The notes under the pieces are model-generated. The model did not search any database. It saw nothing but the letters and a program-made list of their open reading frames with translations, and was not told where the DNA came from. From Branchiostoma floridae (taxonomy: Eukaryota > Chordata > Leptocardii > Amphioxiformes > Branchiostomatidae): a DNA stretch of 64,000 nucleotides. This document shows positions 14,601 through 26,600 of the stretch, in pieces. The stretch is taken from NCBI RefSeq assembly GCF_000003815.2, contig NC_049990.1:9563539-9627538 (forward strand). The letters run 5' to 3'. A program made the translations under genes and the position numbers. How positions within the stretch are numbered: position 1 is the first letter of the stretch; each line of letters opens with the position of its first letter.

Positions 14601-17600
14601 CGCTAGTCAGGAGTCCGCCCAATTCCCCCTCATGTAAAATTAATCCTTATCCCGTCTGCTGTTCCCACTAGGGGTTGGGAGGAAGGCAATTGAACACAGA
14701 CACAACCCTCCAAAGTGGTTTACATCAAGGAGAAGGAAATTTGATGGCAAATTTTTGGTGATGGCGATTGCGCTGACCCCTTTAACAAAAGGTTGAAGTA
14801 ATGCATTAGTGATAGAAGTAGTAGTGTTAGGTCTTGCATGAAGCGACCAGGGACAGAGTTCGCACTCCGACCCAATAAGGCATCCGAAAAATGAGTAGAC
14901 CTTTAAAACTCTGGGGTAGGGAAGCCATGTGTGAAGGATTTCGGAGGGTAATTTCGGACTGATTGGCTGAAATTGGATTTGAAATTTGCATTGCAGGAGG
15001 TGAATACGCGTCAATGGGGTTGACTTATACCAAGGAAATTACCTCATGCCACAAACTCTATGACTCAAAAGCCTTCATCAGAGAACAAAAGGCTCGGTCA
15101 CCAGATTGATTGTTTGGCATTCATATGCAGCCATTTATGTGGCAACCACAGCTAATTCATATTAACCAAGAAGACAGCGTAACGGCCATTTCCAAGAAGT
15201 ACTGATGGTGAAATAGTACAGTTCGTACCGGGTTCGTTCTTTTGATGAGAACAAAGTGCAACCAGATTGAACCTGTTCGCAAACCATGTTAGCTATGGCA
15301 TGCATGTGAGCCCAGCCCTCTTTCAGATGATTCGCTCGGTGGTATGTTTGAAAATAGGAACCCTGTACTTTGGAAAGCTTTATTTGCTTAGTATTAGTGT
15401 GCTGTATTGTCACCAGCGTTAGGTATGCAGGTCAGTTATTCCCTGCATTTTTCCATTGGCATGTTGGTTCCAAGCAAAGCTAGGCTACCAACGTCACTGC
15501 GGTATCCATTACAATAATAAGGCCCATTTCTTTGTCTATTAAACTAGGACAGCATGGACGAAAACAAGATGTCCATTATTGCTGTTGGTATTAATAGTTA
15601 TCAGTTTTCATATTTGGCTGTTGTCAGTATCCAGACAGTGGAGGAGAATATAAAAAACAGAACATTAGGAAAAACACCTGTAGGAAAGATGGGAAGGGAA
15701 GAGTATGTCTATATGTACCCATACCTCTGCGACATTTGTGTTGCTCCCCTGGCACAATCCTGTAGTTGATACAGAATTGCATATTGATAAGTTTTGGTTA
15801 TCATTCTTCTTCTTTGGATGTTGTCAGAAGCCAGACAGTGGAGGAGAATGTCCAAAAGAGAACATTAGGAAAAAACACCTGTAGGAAAAATGGGATGGGA
15901 AGAATATGTCTATATGTACCCATACCTTTGAGACATTTGTGTTGCTACCCAGGCATAATCCCGTAGTTAATACAGAATTGCGTATTGATTAGTTTTGCGT
16001 TGACACGTGTGCGGGTGTTGTTTGCGCAGGTGCTGCCCACCACGGAGTGCGGCAGGGCGCTGATGAAGATGATGTACTGCCCCTACTGCCAGAACATGCC
16101 CGAGGTCATGGCCTGCAACAACTTCTGCCTCAACGTCATGAAGGGATGTCTGGCCAACCAGGCCGACCTGGATGTAGAGTGGAATAACTACATCGGTAAG
16201 GAACCAAATATAATGAAGTCTGAACACTTCTTACTGGTCCCATAGCCCACCAACCTCCGTCAAGATGTAGCAATGCAAAATAAAGACATAAAAGATGAAA
16301 ATAGTGTGACGGACATGAAGTCAAGAACCAAATGAACTGCAGTCTCAGTATTCATCGCTGTAAAAAGACTAGCACAGCCCATGTCTGTCAGAATGTAGCA
16401 ATGCAAAATAAAATGTGAAAATGCAAATATTTTAAAGGACATGCAGTCACTCTCTCATTGGTCAAACTGTTAATTACCCTGCTATCATTGGGTGAACTGC
16501 AAATTGTTTTCGGAAGTCAGGTTCAGTCTATGATAAAAGAAAAAAAAAGGTTTGGAAGCTGTGCAAATTTGAAGTTGGCTGAACCAAACAGACTTGCATA
16601 TAGAGTGGAATAACTATGTTGGTAAGGAAACCAACCCACACCTCTACCTGTGGACTGCCTCTTGCTGTAGTGCTTGCACAACTGTGTGGCCCATGGTCTG
16701 TAGAAACAGAGATTAGCACTGCCCTATACACACTCCATAAATGTCATGTTAAGATAACTTTTGTGTTCCCTTACTAAATTGGGAGGGATGGCGCCATTAA
16801 TTGGGCAAATTTCAGAACCTTTATTGGTATTTATGACAACCTTTTATGAAAAGATGGATATGAGGGATTCTTGGGGGAACTCCAGAGACTTGTTATTTTC
16901 TTAGCTTGGCAGACAAATGCAAGATGTGTAGAGTAAGGGTATTAGCAATCTTTAATATTGGTACTCCAAAATCGTTTATCATGTGAAAGTTGATAATGGA
17001 ATACAGAACATTACTCAGTATTTTGAAAGTCATTTTGTACATTTGTAGGGCATCACTTTAGAAACCCAGAACTTTAACTCTTTATTGGACTTAAAGTAGA
17101 GTTGTGCAAAAGGGCTGACTTATGTCCACTTAATTGTATCTTTATCAGGCACCTAGTATCAAGTATTTAGAGATATTTTGGTTGAAAGATTTGAAAGAGA
17201 TCCAAATTCTTGAGGTCTTTCCCAATTTAAAGCCTCCAGCCTGTTGTGGAAAGTGACTGGTCATACTGATGAGGTAGCTTTGAAAATGAACTTGAGACAG
17301 AGGTGGTCTCATGGGGAACTACATTTGATGTAGTGCAGCTTTTCACAAGTGTGTTCTCTGGTGACAGCCTTTTCAACTGTACAAGTCCTTTGGAAGAGCA
17401 AGGGAGACTTCTAAAACCTTGAGTAATATTTCTCTTGTGGTGTGTAAGACAGTGGACTTAAATGGCATATCAGGTAGTCACTAAAGCATGCCTTATGTAA
17501 GGGAGCTCTCTCCCACACACACAAGTCAATCATCATGTAGTAAATGAAGTCTTAAATCTTATTTGACAGGGTGGAAGAATCTAAAAGCAAGATCCCAGTC

Positions 17601-20600
17601 TTGAAGATTGAGAGATTGATAAATGATCATCAAAGTTGAACAGAAATTACAAACTTAAAGATGTCTTTTTCCCCTACTTGTTGGAACAAAAGAAGAAACA
17701 GTTTTCACAGGCTATATGATTTTTGCAATCATCTTTCTATCATGTTTTCAATCTTGATGTTTATTCTGGTACTAAGTCCAGTCAACGGCCCTGACATTGA
17801 ACAAAAGATATTCAACTTTCGGAAAAGCTAGGGAAAATCGATGTGCACAGGTCCTGACAAAACTATTCAGGGAAGGTTCACATCCATAAAGCAGGGTTTG
17901 TGTGGCCCTGGGGTGTCTCAGTTCACTAACCAAGCATGGCAGCCATCTCTCTTCAACACCAGTATCCTGGATCCAGCAAGCCCCGAAATATCTTTAGGTG
18001 TCCTTAGGGAGGGTTCATGTCAGAGGTTCTCACCTGAAGAATGGGAGAACTGAAACAAAGAGAAGGATATTGATATGAGATTGGACTGGGGTCACTGTCA
18101 AAGTCATTGCTGGGCGCAGGTTGCTTCAAGCTTTGGCTCGCCATTGGAAGAGGTTCTTCTTATATGGGCTGGGAATTTATCAAAGGTATTACGAGAGGAA
18201 AAGTACAAGATTATTGTTCCCACCTTTTGAACTAAGGACTGGAGAATGGGCTGATTTTTTTCAAGAAAAGTATGAAATAAAGTGCTCCAAGTATGAAGGA
18301 AAAGACAGAAATATGCCCTGCTCAGTGTCAAGTTTAAAACTTTGTGGGCTTGCTTTTTGGTGAGTTTGTACTTTGAGACAGTTCAACGCCCTTGTAAAAG
18401 AGCCTTGCTATCAGGTGTGGGCGTTCTTGGCAAGTCAGCCAACTCATTTCAGCCAGCTCATCACTTCCAAGTACTCACAGTATTTGAGCCGAGGTACTCA
18501 GAGTATTTGAGAACTCCTCAGATTTACAACCAGAAGACCAAACACACAGAAAGGTAGAGTTACCCACAACCTGTAAAAGCGGAGTTTCGGCTGATTGAAA
18601 GAAAACAAGGTTTATGGTTGAACTGACTTCTGGGGATACAGGCGGAATGCAGAGGGGCAAGTGTGTGCAGCTGCTTTTTTATTTGCCACAGGCTTGCTTC
18701 AAACATGAGGCTCTAGTTTATTTTTGGGTGCACAGGTTCATATTTTAGAGGAGACACACTGCCAACCCCCTCCCGTGCCCTGGAGTTATGATCAACTCAA
18801 AGATTAACATTGGAGTAGAGTCACCACATGGTGATTGTTGTAATGACTTGCTAAGTGCTTGGTTGCTGCAAACTTCAGGAAAACACAAACACAACCACTT
18901 AAAATACACTCCTGCATTTGTTTTCAGAGTAATATGTAATGTAAAGCGGAAAAAACAAAGGATTTTAAACAAACAAACATACCAGAATATTCCCACCGCT
19001 ATTTGAATCGTAAAAAAGATGTGAAATTTTAAGTAGGAAAACACTGTGTCATGAAAAGTTTGATTTGTAGAACAGTGTGCTTCTGTGAAATATTGTAGTG
19101 TACAGTGTACATTGGTTAACTGGTTAACAATCTTACGTATTGATGATGATGTCTGTTCTTAAAAGCTGATTTTTTCCTCCCCACAGATGCTATGCTGATG
19201 GTGGCAGACAGATTAGAGGGTCCTTTCAACATCGAGTCCGTTGTGGACCCCATCGACGTGAAAATCTCGGACGCCATCATGAACCTACAGGAAAACAGCA
19301 TCACTGTCTCCTCCAAGGTCAGTTTTCTTCCATAAATCATCTTTAAAACCATTTTTCTTTTCTTTGCTGATAGATGGGAAATGTTTCATTAGAATCTAGG
19401 TAAGGAAATATTCTGCATTTGCTAGCAAATGCTTGCTTTCTTAGTATACGACCTGTTTATATCCTCTGGTTTGCGTTACTAGGGGGTGTACGTGTGTCTA
19501 CTGTTGAAGTAGGGGACGGATGGTCAGATTTCAAAGACCCTATCTTGACACTCCTGTATTTTCTTAACTGGAACGTGTTCCAAATTTAACAAGGCCAAAG
19601 CCTAAATAGTTCAGCCTGGTCCGGTTGTTTCGGAGAAAGTTCACGGAAAGTTTGAGTTTAAGCTAACAAAGCAGGATGTGTGGTTCAACAAGTATCACTG
19701 GTCACTTGAACTTTGGTCACCGCATTGGAAGCCAGGTACTTAAAATCAAAGTTGGTAGCAGATGTTCAGTAAAGAGTATTTTATGGTTACCTTTATTTGC
19801 ATTGTAACAGATACATTACTGGTGCAAGAGACACTCTATGGAGTTCGAGAATCTGAAATTACAGTGTTCTTTTAGGCTTGAAGTGACTGGTATTATGTCT
19901 ATTTGGGGCTTCATTGTGAAACCCAGAATAGCTGGCCGAGTGTTATCGATAGTATTGACTGTTGGCCCTGGGAACCCGAGGGAAGTTCCCACCATGTGGT
20001 GCTCTTCAGAACCACTTGTCTTCCACCAATCCCTTCACTAAACAAATCCCAAATATTTCAAGTCAACCACTAAATAACCCAGGAATGCAGAGTGGCTCGA
20101 CTCTTCTGCCGGATGGCTACAGTACCACATTTGTTTGCGCATCACTCCAAGTCCCTGAAGTGGCTTTAACACTGCTTCAATCCAGTGCTAGGCTGCTGAG
20201 GGTTGCAGTCTTGTAAGGGGGGAGGTTTCGGAGCTGTTCCGGGTACCCTGAGCGGATTGTGCTCAAGTGCCGTGTTGACTCTCATCATAAAAAGAAGCTT
20301 CAGTGTCCAAAGTGGTGATTTATAAGGGAGGGTCAAGTGGATGTCAGACGGAGGAAGCTGACCGGAGGCATTAGACGCCCGCTCGAGATTCCATGGCAGA
20401 GGGTAATGAGGCAAAAATTTCACAAACAGAAGCAGCCGACTAATTAAGTAGCGGAGACTCAAGTGGTTGGGGATCTCCGTCGGTTCTATGGAGGGTTACT
20501 TCAAAGTCTAGTTGGATGTGCGCTTGTTAGAGTGATGACAGAAGGGTGCATTTTAACTGGTCGGGAAACATGTTTGTTGGCGCTTTGAGACTCTTTGCTA

Positions 20601-23600
20601 AGCAGCCTGTTTTTCATGCCACAAAAGATTCTTTTGTGACTGATTTTGACTGATTCTCTGTAAATCGTTATGGACTTGACCCTAGTCTAGCTACTGTCAG
20701 TACCAAAAAATATGGAATTTTTCTACAAACTTTTGTACTGGTACAGGTAGCAGGAAAAATTACCTGTACCAGACAACATTATGAAGTATGGATCAGATTG
20801 GACACTGTTAATAGGTATTCCAACGCTACCGCGAAAACGTCCTGCCGCATGGCGATCGGTAAATTTCTTACCATCTTCCCACCCTCGCGGCACAAAAACT
20901 ATTCACTCCTAGAGGCATATTTACCCATAAAAATAAAGCATATAAGTTTCTCTTTCGTGTGATATGTTTGTTTGGTCTGTTAAATGTCCAAAACGCCAAA
21001 AATTTGCCGATGAAAACGGCGCGCCGTGCGCCGCTCGGCCGGGGTTGGAAAACACGGGCCCAAAACCTCCCCCCTCCCCCAGCTCGCTACGCTGCGTTCA
21101 CGGCGCTTGCGCATCGCCGTCTTAGACCGCAGCAGAATGAAAGTAGTGTCATTGCAAAGAGCAGATTACGAGCTTTAAAATGATACCGGTGACAGTTGTC
21201 AACTTTTATTTTTTGCCGGTAAGAATTCCACTTGAAGTGATTGATCGATGTTTAATTGTAAAAATCTCCGCAAAAATTTTATTTTTGCCGGTTGTCACCC
21301 CTGTCCAAATGACGACAAAAAAATAGGCTACGTTTTGATGTAATCGGCATGTCTATTGCATGCACGACGGCGGATCGCGGAGCTTGTTTTCCTGGCGAGG
21401 TCGGCCCTAGCGCCCTGTGTTTGGCCGGCCGCGCGATCCTGACGCGCCGAAGTTCGGCCGCGCGCCTCTTACAAATAGAAGTTATGTGACTGAAGCGGCA
21501 CAAACAGATCCTTTTCGACGCTATAGAGCAGGAATTTTCAGGTAAAATACTTTGATGAATTTTTAGTGTCTGTAAATTGTTGGTTTGTTTTGGGATGGGG
21601 TACTTTTGTGTCCTCAAGGAAGAAAATGTTTTCTTTGTTTTGACCATTTTTTTGTTGTCTATAGACAATACTAGCAATGCAAAATCATATCTTTATCCAT
21701 GTTTTTAAGTCATGAGACAATGTAAAACATTACAGTTTTAGATTTGTTAATCATTCTATTTCTTTCTTTCTTGTTATGTGAAATTGGCCTTGTGAATCAT
21801 AAATTTTCTTGCCTTGTTCCAAGTTCAAAATACCATGGTGTATTTTTTTTACTTGTTGAACTTGAGGCAACCGTGGCCCCCGGTTAGGGGTCAGCCGGGG
21901 AACCTATGCCCAAATTTTTCAAAATAAATAATTTATGGTATTTTCAATATCGTTAGTATTTGTGTGAATCATTTCTTGCCTTGTTCCAAGTTCAAAATAC
22001 CATGGTGTATTTTTTTACTTGTTGAACTTGAGGCAACCGTGGCCCCCGGTTAGGGGTCAGCCGGGGAACCTATGCCCATTTTTTTTAGAAATCAAACTAA
22101 ATAACGACATTTTCAATATGATTATTTGTGTGAATCATTTCTTGCCTTGTTCCAAGTCCAAAATACCATGGTGTATTTTTTTACTTGTTGAACTTGAGGC
22201 AACCGTGGCCCCCGGTTAGGGTTCAGCCGGGGAACCTATGCCCAATTTTTTTCAAAATAAGAAATCAATGGTATTTTCAATGTCATTGTTATTATTCGTC
22301 AAATCATTTCTTGCCTCGTTCCGAGTCCAAAATACCAAGTGTATTTTTTCACTTGTGTGGCCACCTGTTCTAAGGTCAGCCGGGGAAGCTATGCCCAATT
22401 AAAAAAGATACTTATGGCATTTTCATTTTCATTGTGAAGTAAGTTTGTTACAACCAGATTGTTCAGGCTAGTGCCATGTGGCATTTTGTTTGACTTTGCA
22501 CGTCTGGATTATTTTGTTAAGTAAAGATCATAAATCTGCAGTACTTACCTGCAATATTATATTCTTGTCAGTCTACAGTTTGGTAATGGCGACCTCCAAG
22601 ACAAGCCCACATGGTACCCAGGTTCAGTCGTAGAAGATGGTGTAGAAGCAAATTGACACTTACTGACTTACCTTCTTCCATCCGGTTTTGGGAATTTATC
22701 TAATCTTAATCTATTTTAACTTCAAATCTTCTTGATGTATTATATAGAATTCAGTTACATGCATGTGTCAGTCTGATTCTTTCTTTATAACCACTTTATT
22801 ACATCATACAAAAGAACTGTAACTACAAATCACCGTACTAGTAGTGATGGTGTGGTACTTGGGTAGGACGTCTTCGCCGCAGAAAGATGACCATCATCGT
22901 TCATCACCATGGTAGACACAATAATAAAACTAAAAGTTTAATTGTTTATTAGGAGGAATATTCTATCTAATCCCAGATGTGGCTGATAAAAGACTAGCAG
23001 AGAAAAAACTTGAAGAATGTAGGTTGTAGTACCAATAAGTAGAGCGAGATACGCATGTATTGGATGGTGTAGGACAAATGTAAAGTTGACAAGTTAACTA
23101 GTTGTGCTGCCAATTTAACTAAATAAAAGTGTTAAGTTTGTTAAGAAAGCACAGAACAGTTAGTGCCACAGGAAATGATAAGTAGGCCTGTTTTTTTGTG
23201 CAAAACTTTGTGTACTTTCTATGATACAGGTGATAATTACTGATTATAAGAATTATCGGGAAGTAACACATCCAAATTCCAAGAAATCTAACTATGTACA
23301 TTTACAGAAAATAGCCTGTGACCTTGAAAAATGTTTACATTGTCATGATAAATTCAGTGTTTACATTGTCTATCTATCATTATTTTATCTCTTCTTCTTA
23401 TAGCACTAACATCTGTCATGTATTGTGCAAGTGTGAACTTATGCTAATGATGCAGTGTAACATTGTGCCTCATCAAATAATGCGAGATGTTCATGCAATC
23501 TTACCTTTGACCTTGACCAAGTTGACCTTCTTATTAAAGAAGTTACCATTGTTGACATTCTGTGGATGTGACATTCTTTGGTAATAGGAAATAACATAAT

Positions 23601-26600
23601 GCTGTACATTGTAAAAGTATTTTAAGTATGGTACTCGGTCTAGTACAGTGCACCGTATAGTATACTCACCCGCAAAATACCATAGAACGCAATCAAAAAT
23701 GTGTGTATATATACCAAAATTTACTCATTTTCTTATGAAGTACAGATAACATGACTGTTATTGTGTGAAAGAACACCACTGGGTGCTGTTTTATGTGAAA
23801 TATTGGAAGACATGGTCATTCCTGTCAAGAGATAGAAGTGTGTAAACTTTGGAGGAATTTTCCTTCCCCAGGGGTCAAAGGTCACGCTGCCACCTGAGTA
23901 ATTTGTTGCAAAATGCATACTTTGACCCTGTGTAAAAACATAATAAAAAGATATTAATGTCTGGAATCCTGTAGAATATTTCTATGTAGTGCATATTACA
24001 AGTAAATAAGATAAAATAAGCTTTTCAGCCTTCACTTACCTTTTTATCACCCCTTAAAAAAGCTATTTTGTTAATTTTCGTAATTTATCGCGCGGCCGGC
24101 CATTTCAGAGGGCAGATTTTGGAAACTTCAAGAAGCCATATCTCAGCAACCGCTTAAGATATTTGCTTCATTTAAAAAGCATTTTAATTCTCTTTATTAG
24201 CTCTTTCAGAAACAGTAAAAACTAATATTGTATTGTACTTTTGAAATTTTGGTTGGAATACCTACTGTTAAGAAACCATGTCAACTCTAAATATTTAGCT
24301 CAACAGTGTGTTAAGTACAGTAAATGAGAATCTACAATTTTACATGCACATTTACCTAGATTGGTACAGGATAGGCTGCAGTTTTACCTGCATATGCCAC
24401 TGCTGTTTGAGGCCATCTCTAACAATGTGAGAGGTAGTAAACTTGACTCAAATGGCCATGGCCTTGTTGGTCATACATTAGTTCCAGAAGTCATTCTCCC
24501 TTCAAAACTGTTAACTCTAAACAAGACAAAGGGGCTCATTTGGTGCTAAGAGCACTAGACAGAAATTACAGTAACCACACTCTATACCGATGTGGTTCTA
24601 ACGACATTGGCTTGTTACAATGTGACCATCTCCCAATTGGATTATGGGTAATTGTCACTGGTGATGGTGCTGTGTTCATCAGTGAACCCATGTTAACTGT
24701 CACATCGTGACAGCCTTTCAAACATTGGAAAAGGGGCGAAAATGAGTCCCCATCACATAATGTTGTTCTTAAAGGCTAAAAGCTCCTCATCCACCCTTTG
24801 AAGTGCAACTGTTGATTGTTTCTATATGGGTGGCAGAAAGTGATAGATTCCTGTTGTTTGGAATCGGCGTCCTTTCAAACACTTTGTACCGAAGAAGGAA
24901 CAGACAAATCATGTCGTCGCATGGGGCGGAAGCCCTTTGTGATGTCAACAATGGTTGATAAAAATATCGGGACCAGAGATAGCCAACACAAACACTGGGA
25001 GAAGGAATCAATGTGGTCAGAGGAAATGCGAGGCTATTGATGTATAAATAAAATTCTTTCATGGAAGATTAGGCAAGGGTAAATCACCGATTCTTGGAAG
25101 TGACCCCAAACTTGATAGTATTCCAAGCACAAGCCTGCATTTTCCAAGCACAGGTTCCTGCCATTTTTACCATCATTTTTTATTTACTTTGTTGTATTTT
25201 CCATATAAAAAGCAACTTTGTATTGAAAAAGAATTATTAGAAAATATTGATATTTCCCTAACATACGTCATTTATTCCTTTGGCCTAAACCCAAAGTTAC
25301 AGAAATTCTTAAATGATGTATCATTCTGTTTCAATACCCTGGAAAAATCATATCACAGTGGATTTTGAATTAGAAAATTCATATTTTGTTCTTGTTGTAG
25401 GATCGTCATGAATGGCTTCTATGATTGTCCATGTCTTCCACTTGACTACAGCAGCTGTATCATGTAACCACAGTGTGGCTGACCTTGGTAGTCACTGTCC
25501 ATCTTGTCAGGACATCGGAATGTTTGTACACTTAGTCCTGTTTGACCTCCATGGAACAACATGGCGGGAAGAAAAAAGGTCCGCTTGCTGTTTCCATAGC
25601 GATTATATGGGATACCGGAGAATCTGGGCGAGGTCAGAGTCAGAGTTTTGTCAGGAAAACAAAGCTGAGTGCCGCTTCCAGGTGTTTGGTGGTAATGAAA
25701 AGTAGATTAAATAGCAGCTGGGATGTGTCTGATATGAGATGTTATCAAACATATGTGCCCTGTGCCCTTTGTTCTACTGTTCTTTTGTCTGGAGGGGTTT
25801 TCTTATTCATGGTTAAGTCAAAAACAACACAATAGCATTTGCAACTGATTAAGATTACTTCAGATTATGATGAATAGATAGGAAAGGAAATTTCCTAGCG
25901 GGGCCTCTGGTGCCACAAGACAGTTTTATTTCTTGACGCAGCCGTGGATTGATGATGAAAATGACACGTATGGATTCATCCCCGGTTCCCCATTTGTCAT
26001 GTGTTACCCCGCGGCATAATAACACCCCAGCCAGCCAGAACCCTATCCTTTACAACAACTTGTTGGTGTTCCAACTAATCTGCACAAGATTGCCTGAACG
26101 CTGCCATTACCCGAGCTGCAGCAAATTTGAGCGGCCGCATCATCTCCGGTATAATAGAAATCACTTGGAAATGAAACGACATTAGCAGTGGCTGGCCTTG
26201 CTATTAAAGTGGCCTCAATCAATACCTTCAATATGTGTCCCAGGTAAGTAGGGCCCAGGACACTGTCTTCCATTACTGCGGGGCGCGGGAAGAAAACCAA
26301 ATTAGGTCGCGGTGCACCGTAGTCTTACACAGAGGGATGATCACCAGATCATAAGTCAGGAGCATGTGTAGTATTAATGGCGACGCTCGCTGTAATGTGC
26401 GGCCAGGGCCATCGCGGAATGGAAGTATTGATCGCGCGGACAAGACCCCCTGTCACGGGTGTAGGAATAGCGGGGGATCATGATGGATGAACGAGTTAAA
26501 AGTTATGTTACTACCTCGGAACAAGTGTAACCAATGGTTACAGGGTTCCCGGGGTGAGCGATAACTTCCCCGCCCCGCCGCCGGATCGTAACCGGCGTGC

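Larger units (their letters stand above)
16196..19186 (+). other. Glypican intron 4 with duplicated segments
   Basis: Apart from the duplications at 16240-16448 and the exon relic at 16575-16628, nothing coding was recognised. Confidence 0.6.

Noticed and set aside
14390-15014. Two neighbouring minus-strand frames as a possible intronic gene
   Set aside because: No compatible splice sites or motifs found; composition like the rest of the intron.
17267-17290. CTGATGAG ... GAAA on the plus strand as a second hammerhead
   Set aside because: The intervening bases cannot form stem II, and there is no cleavage-site context.
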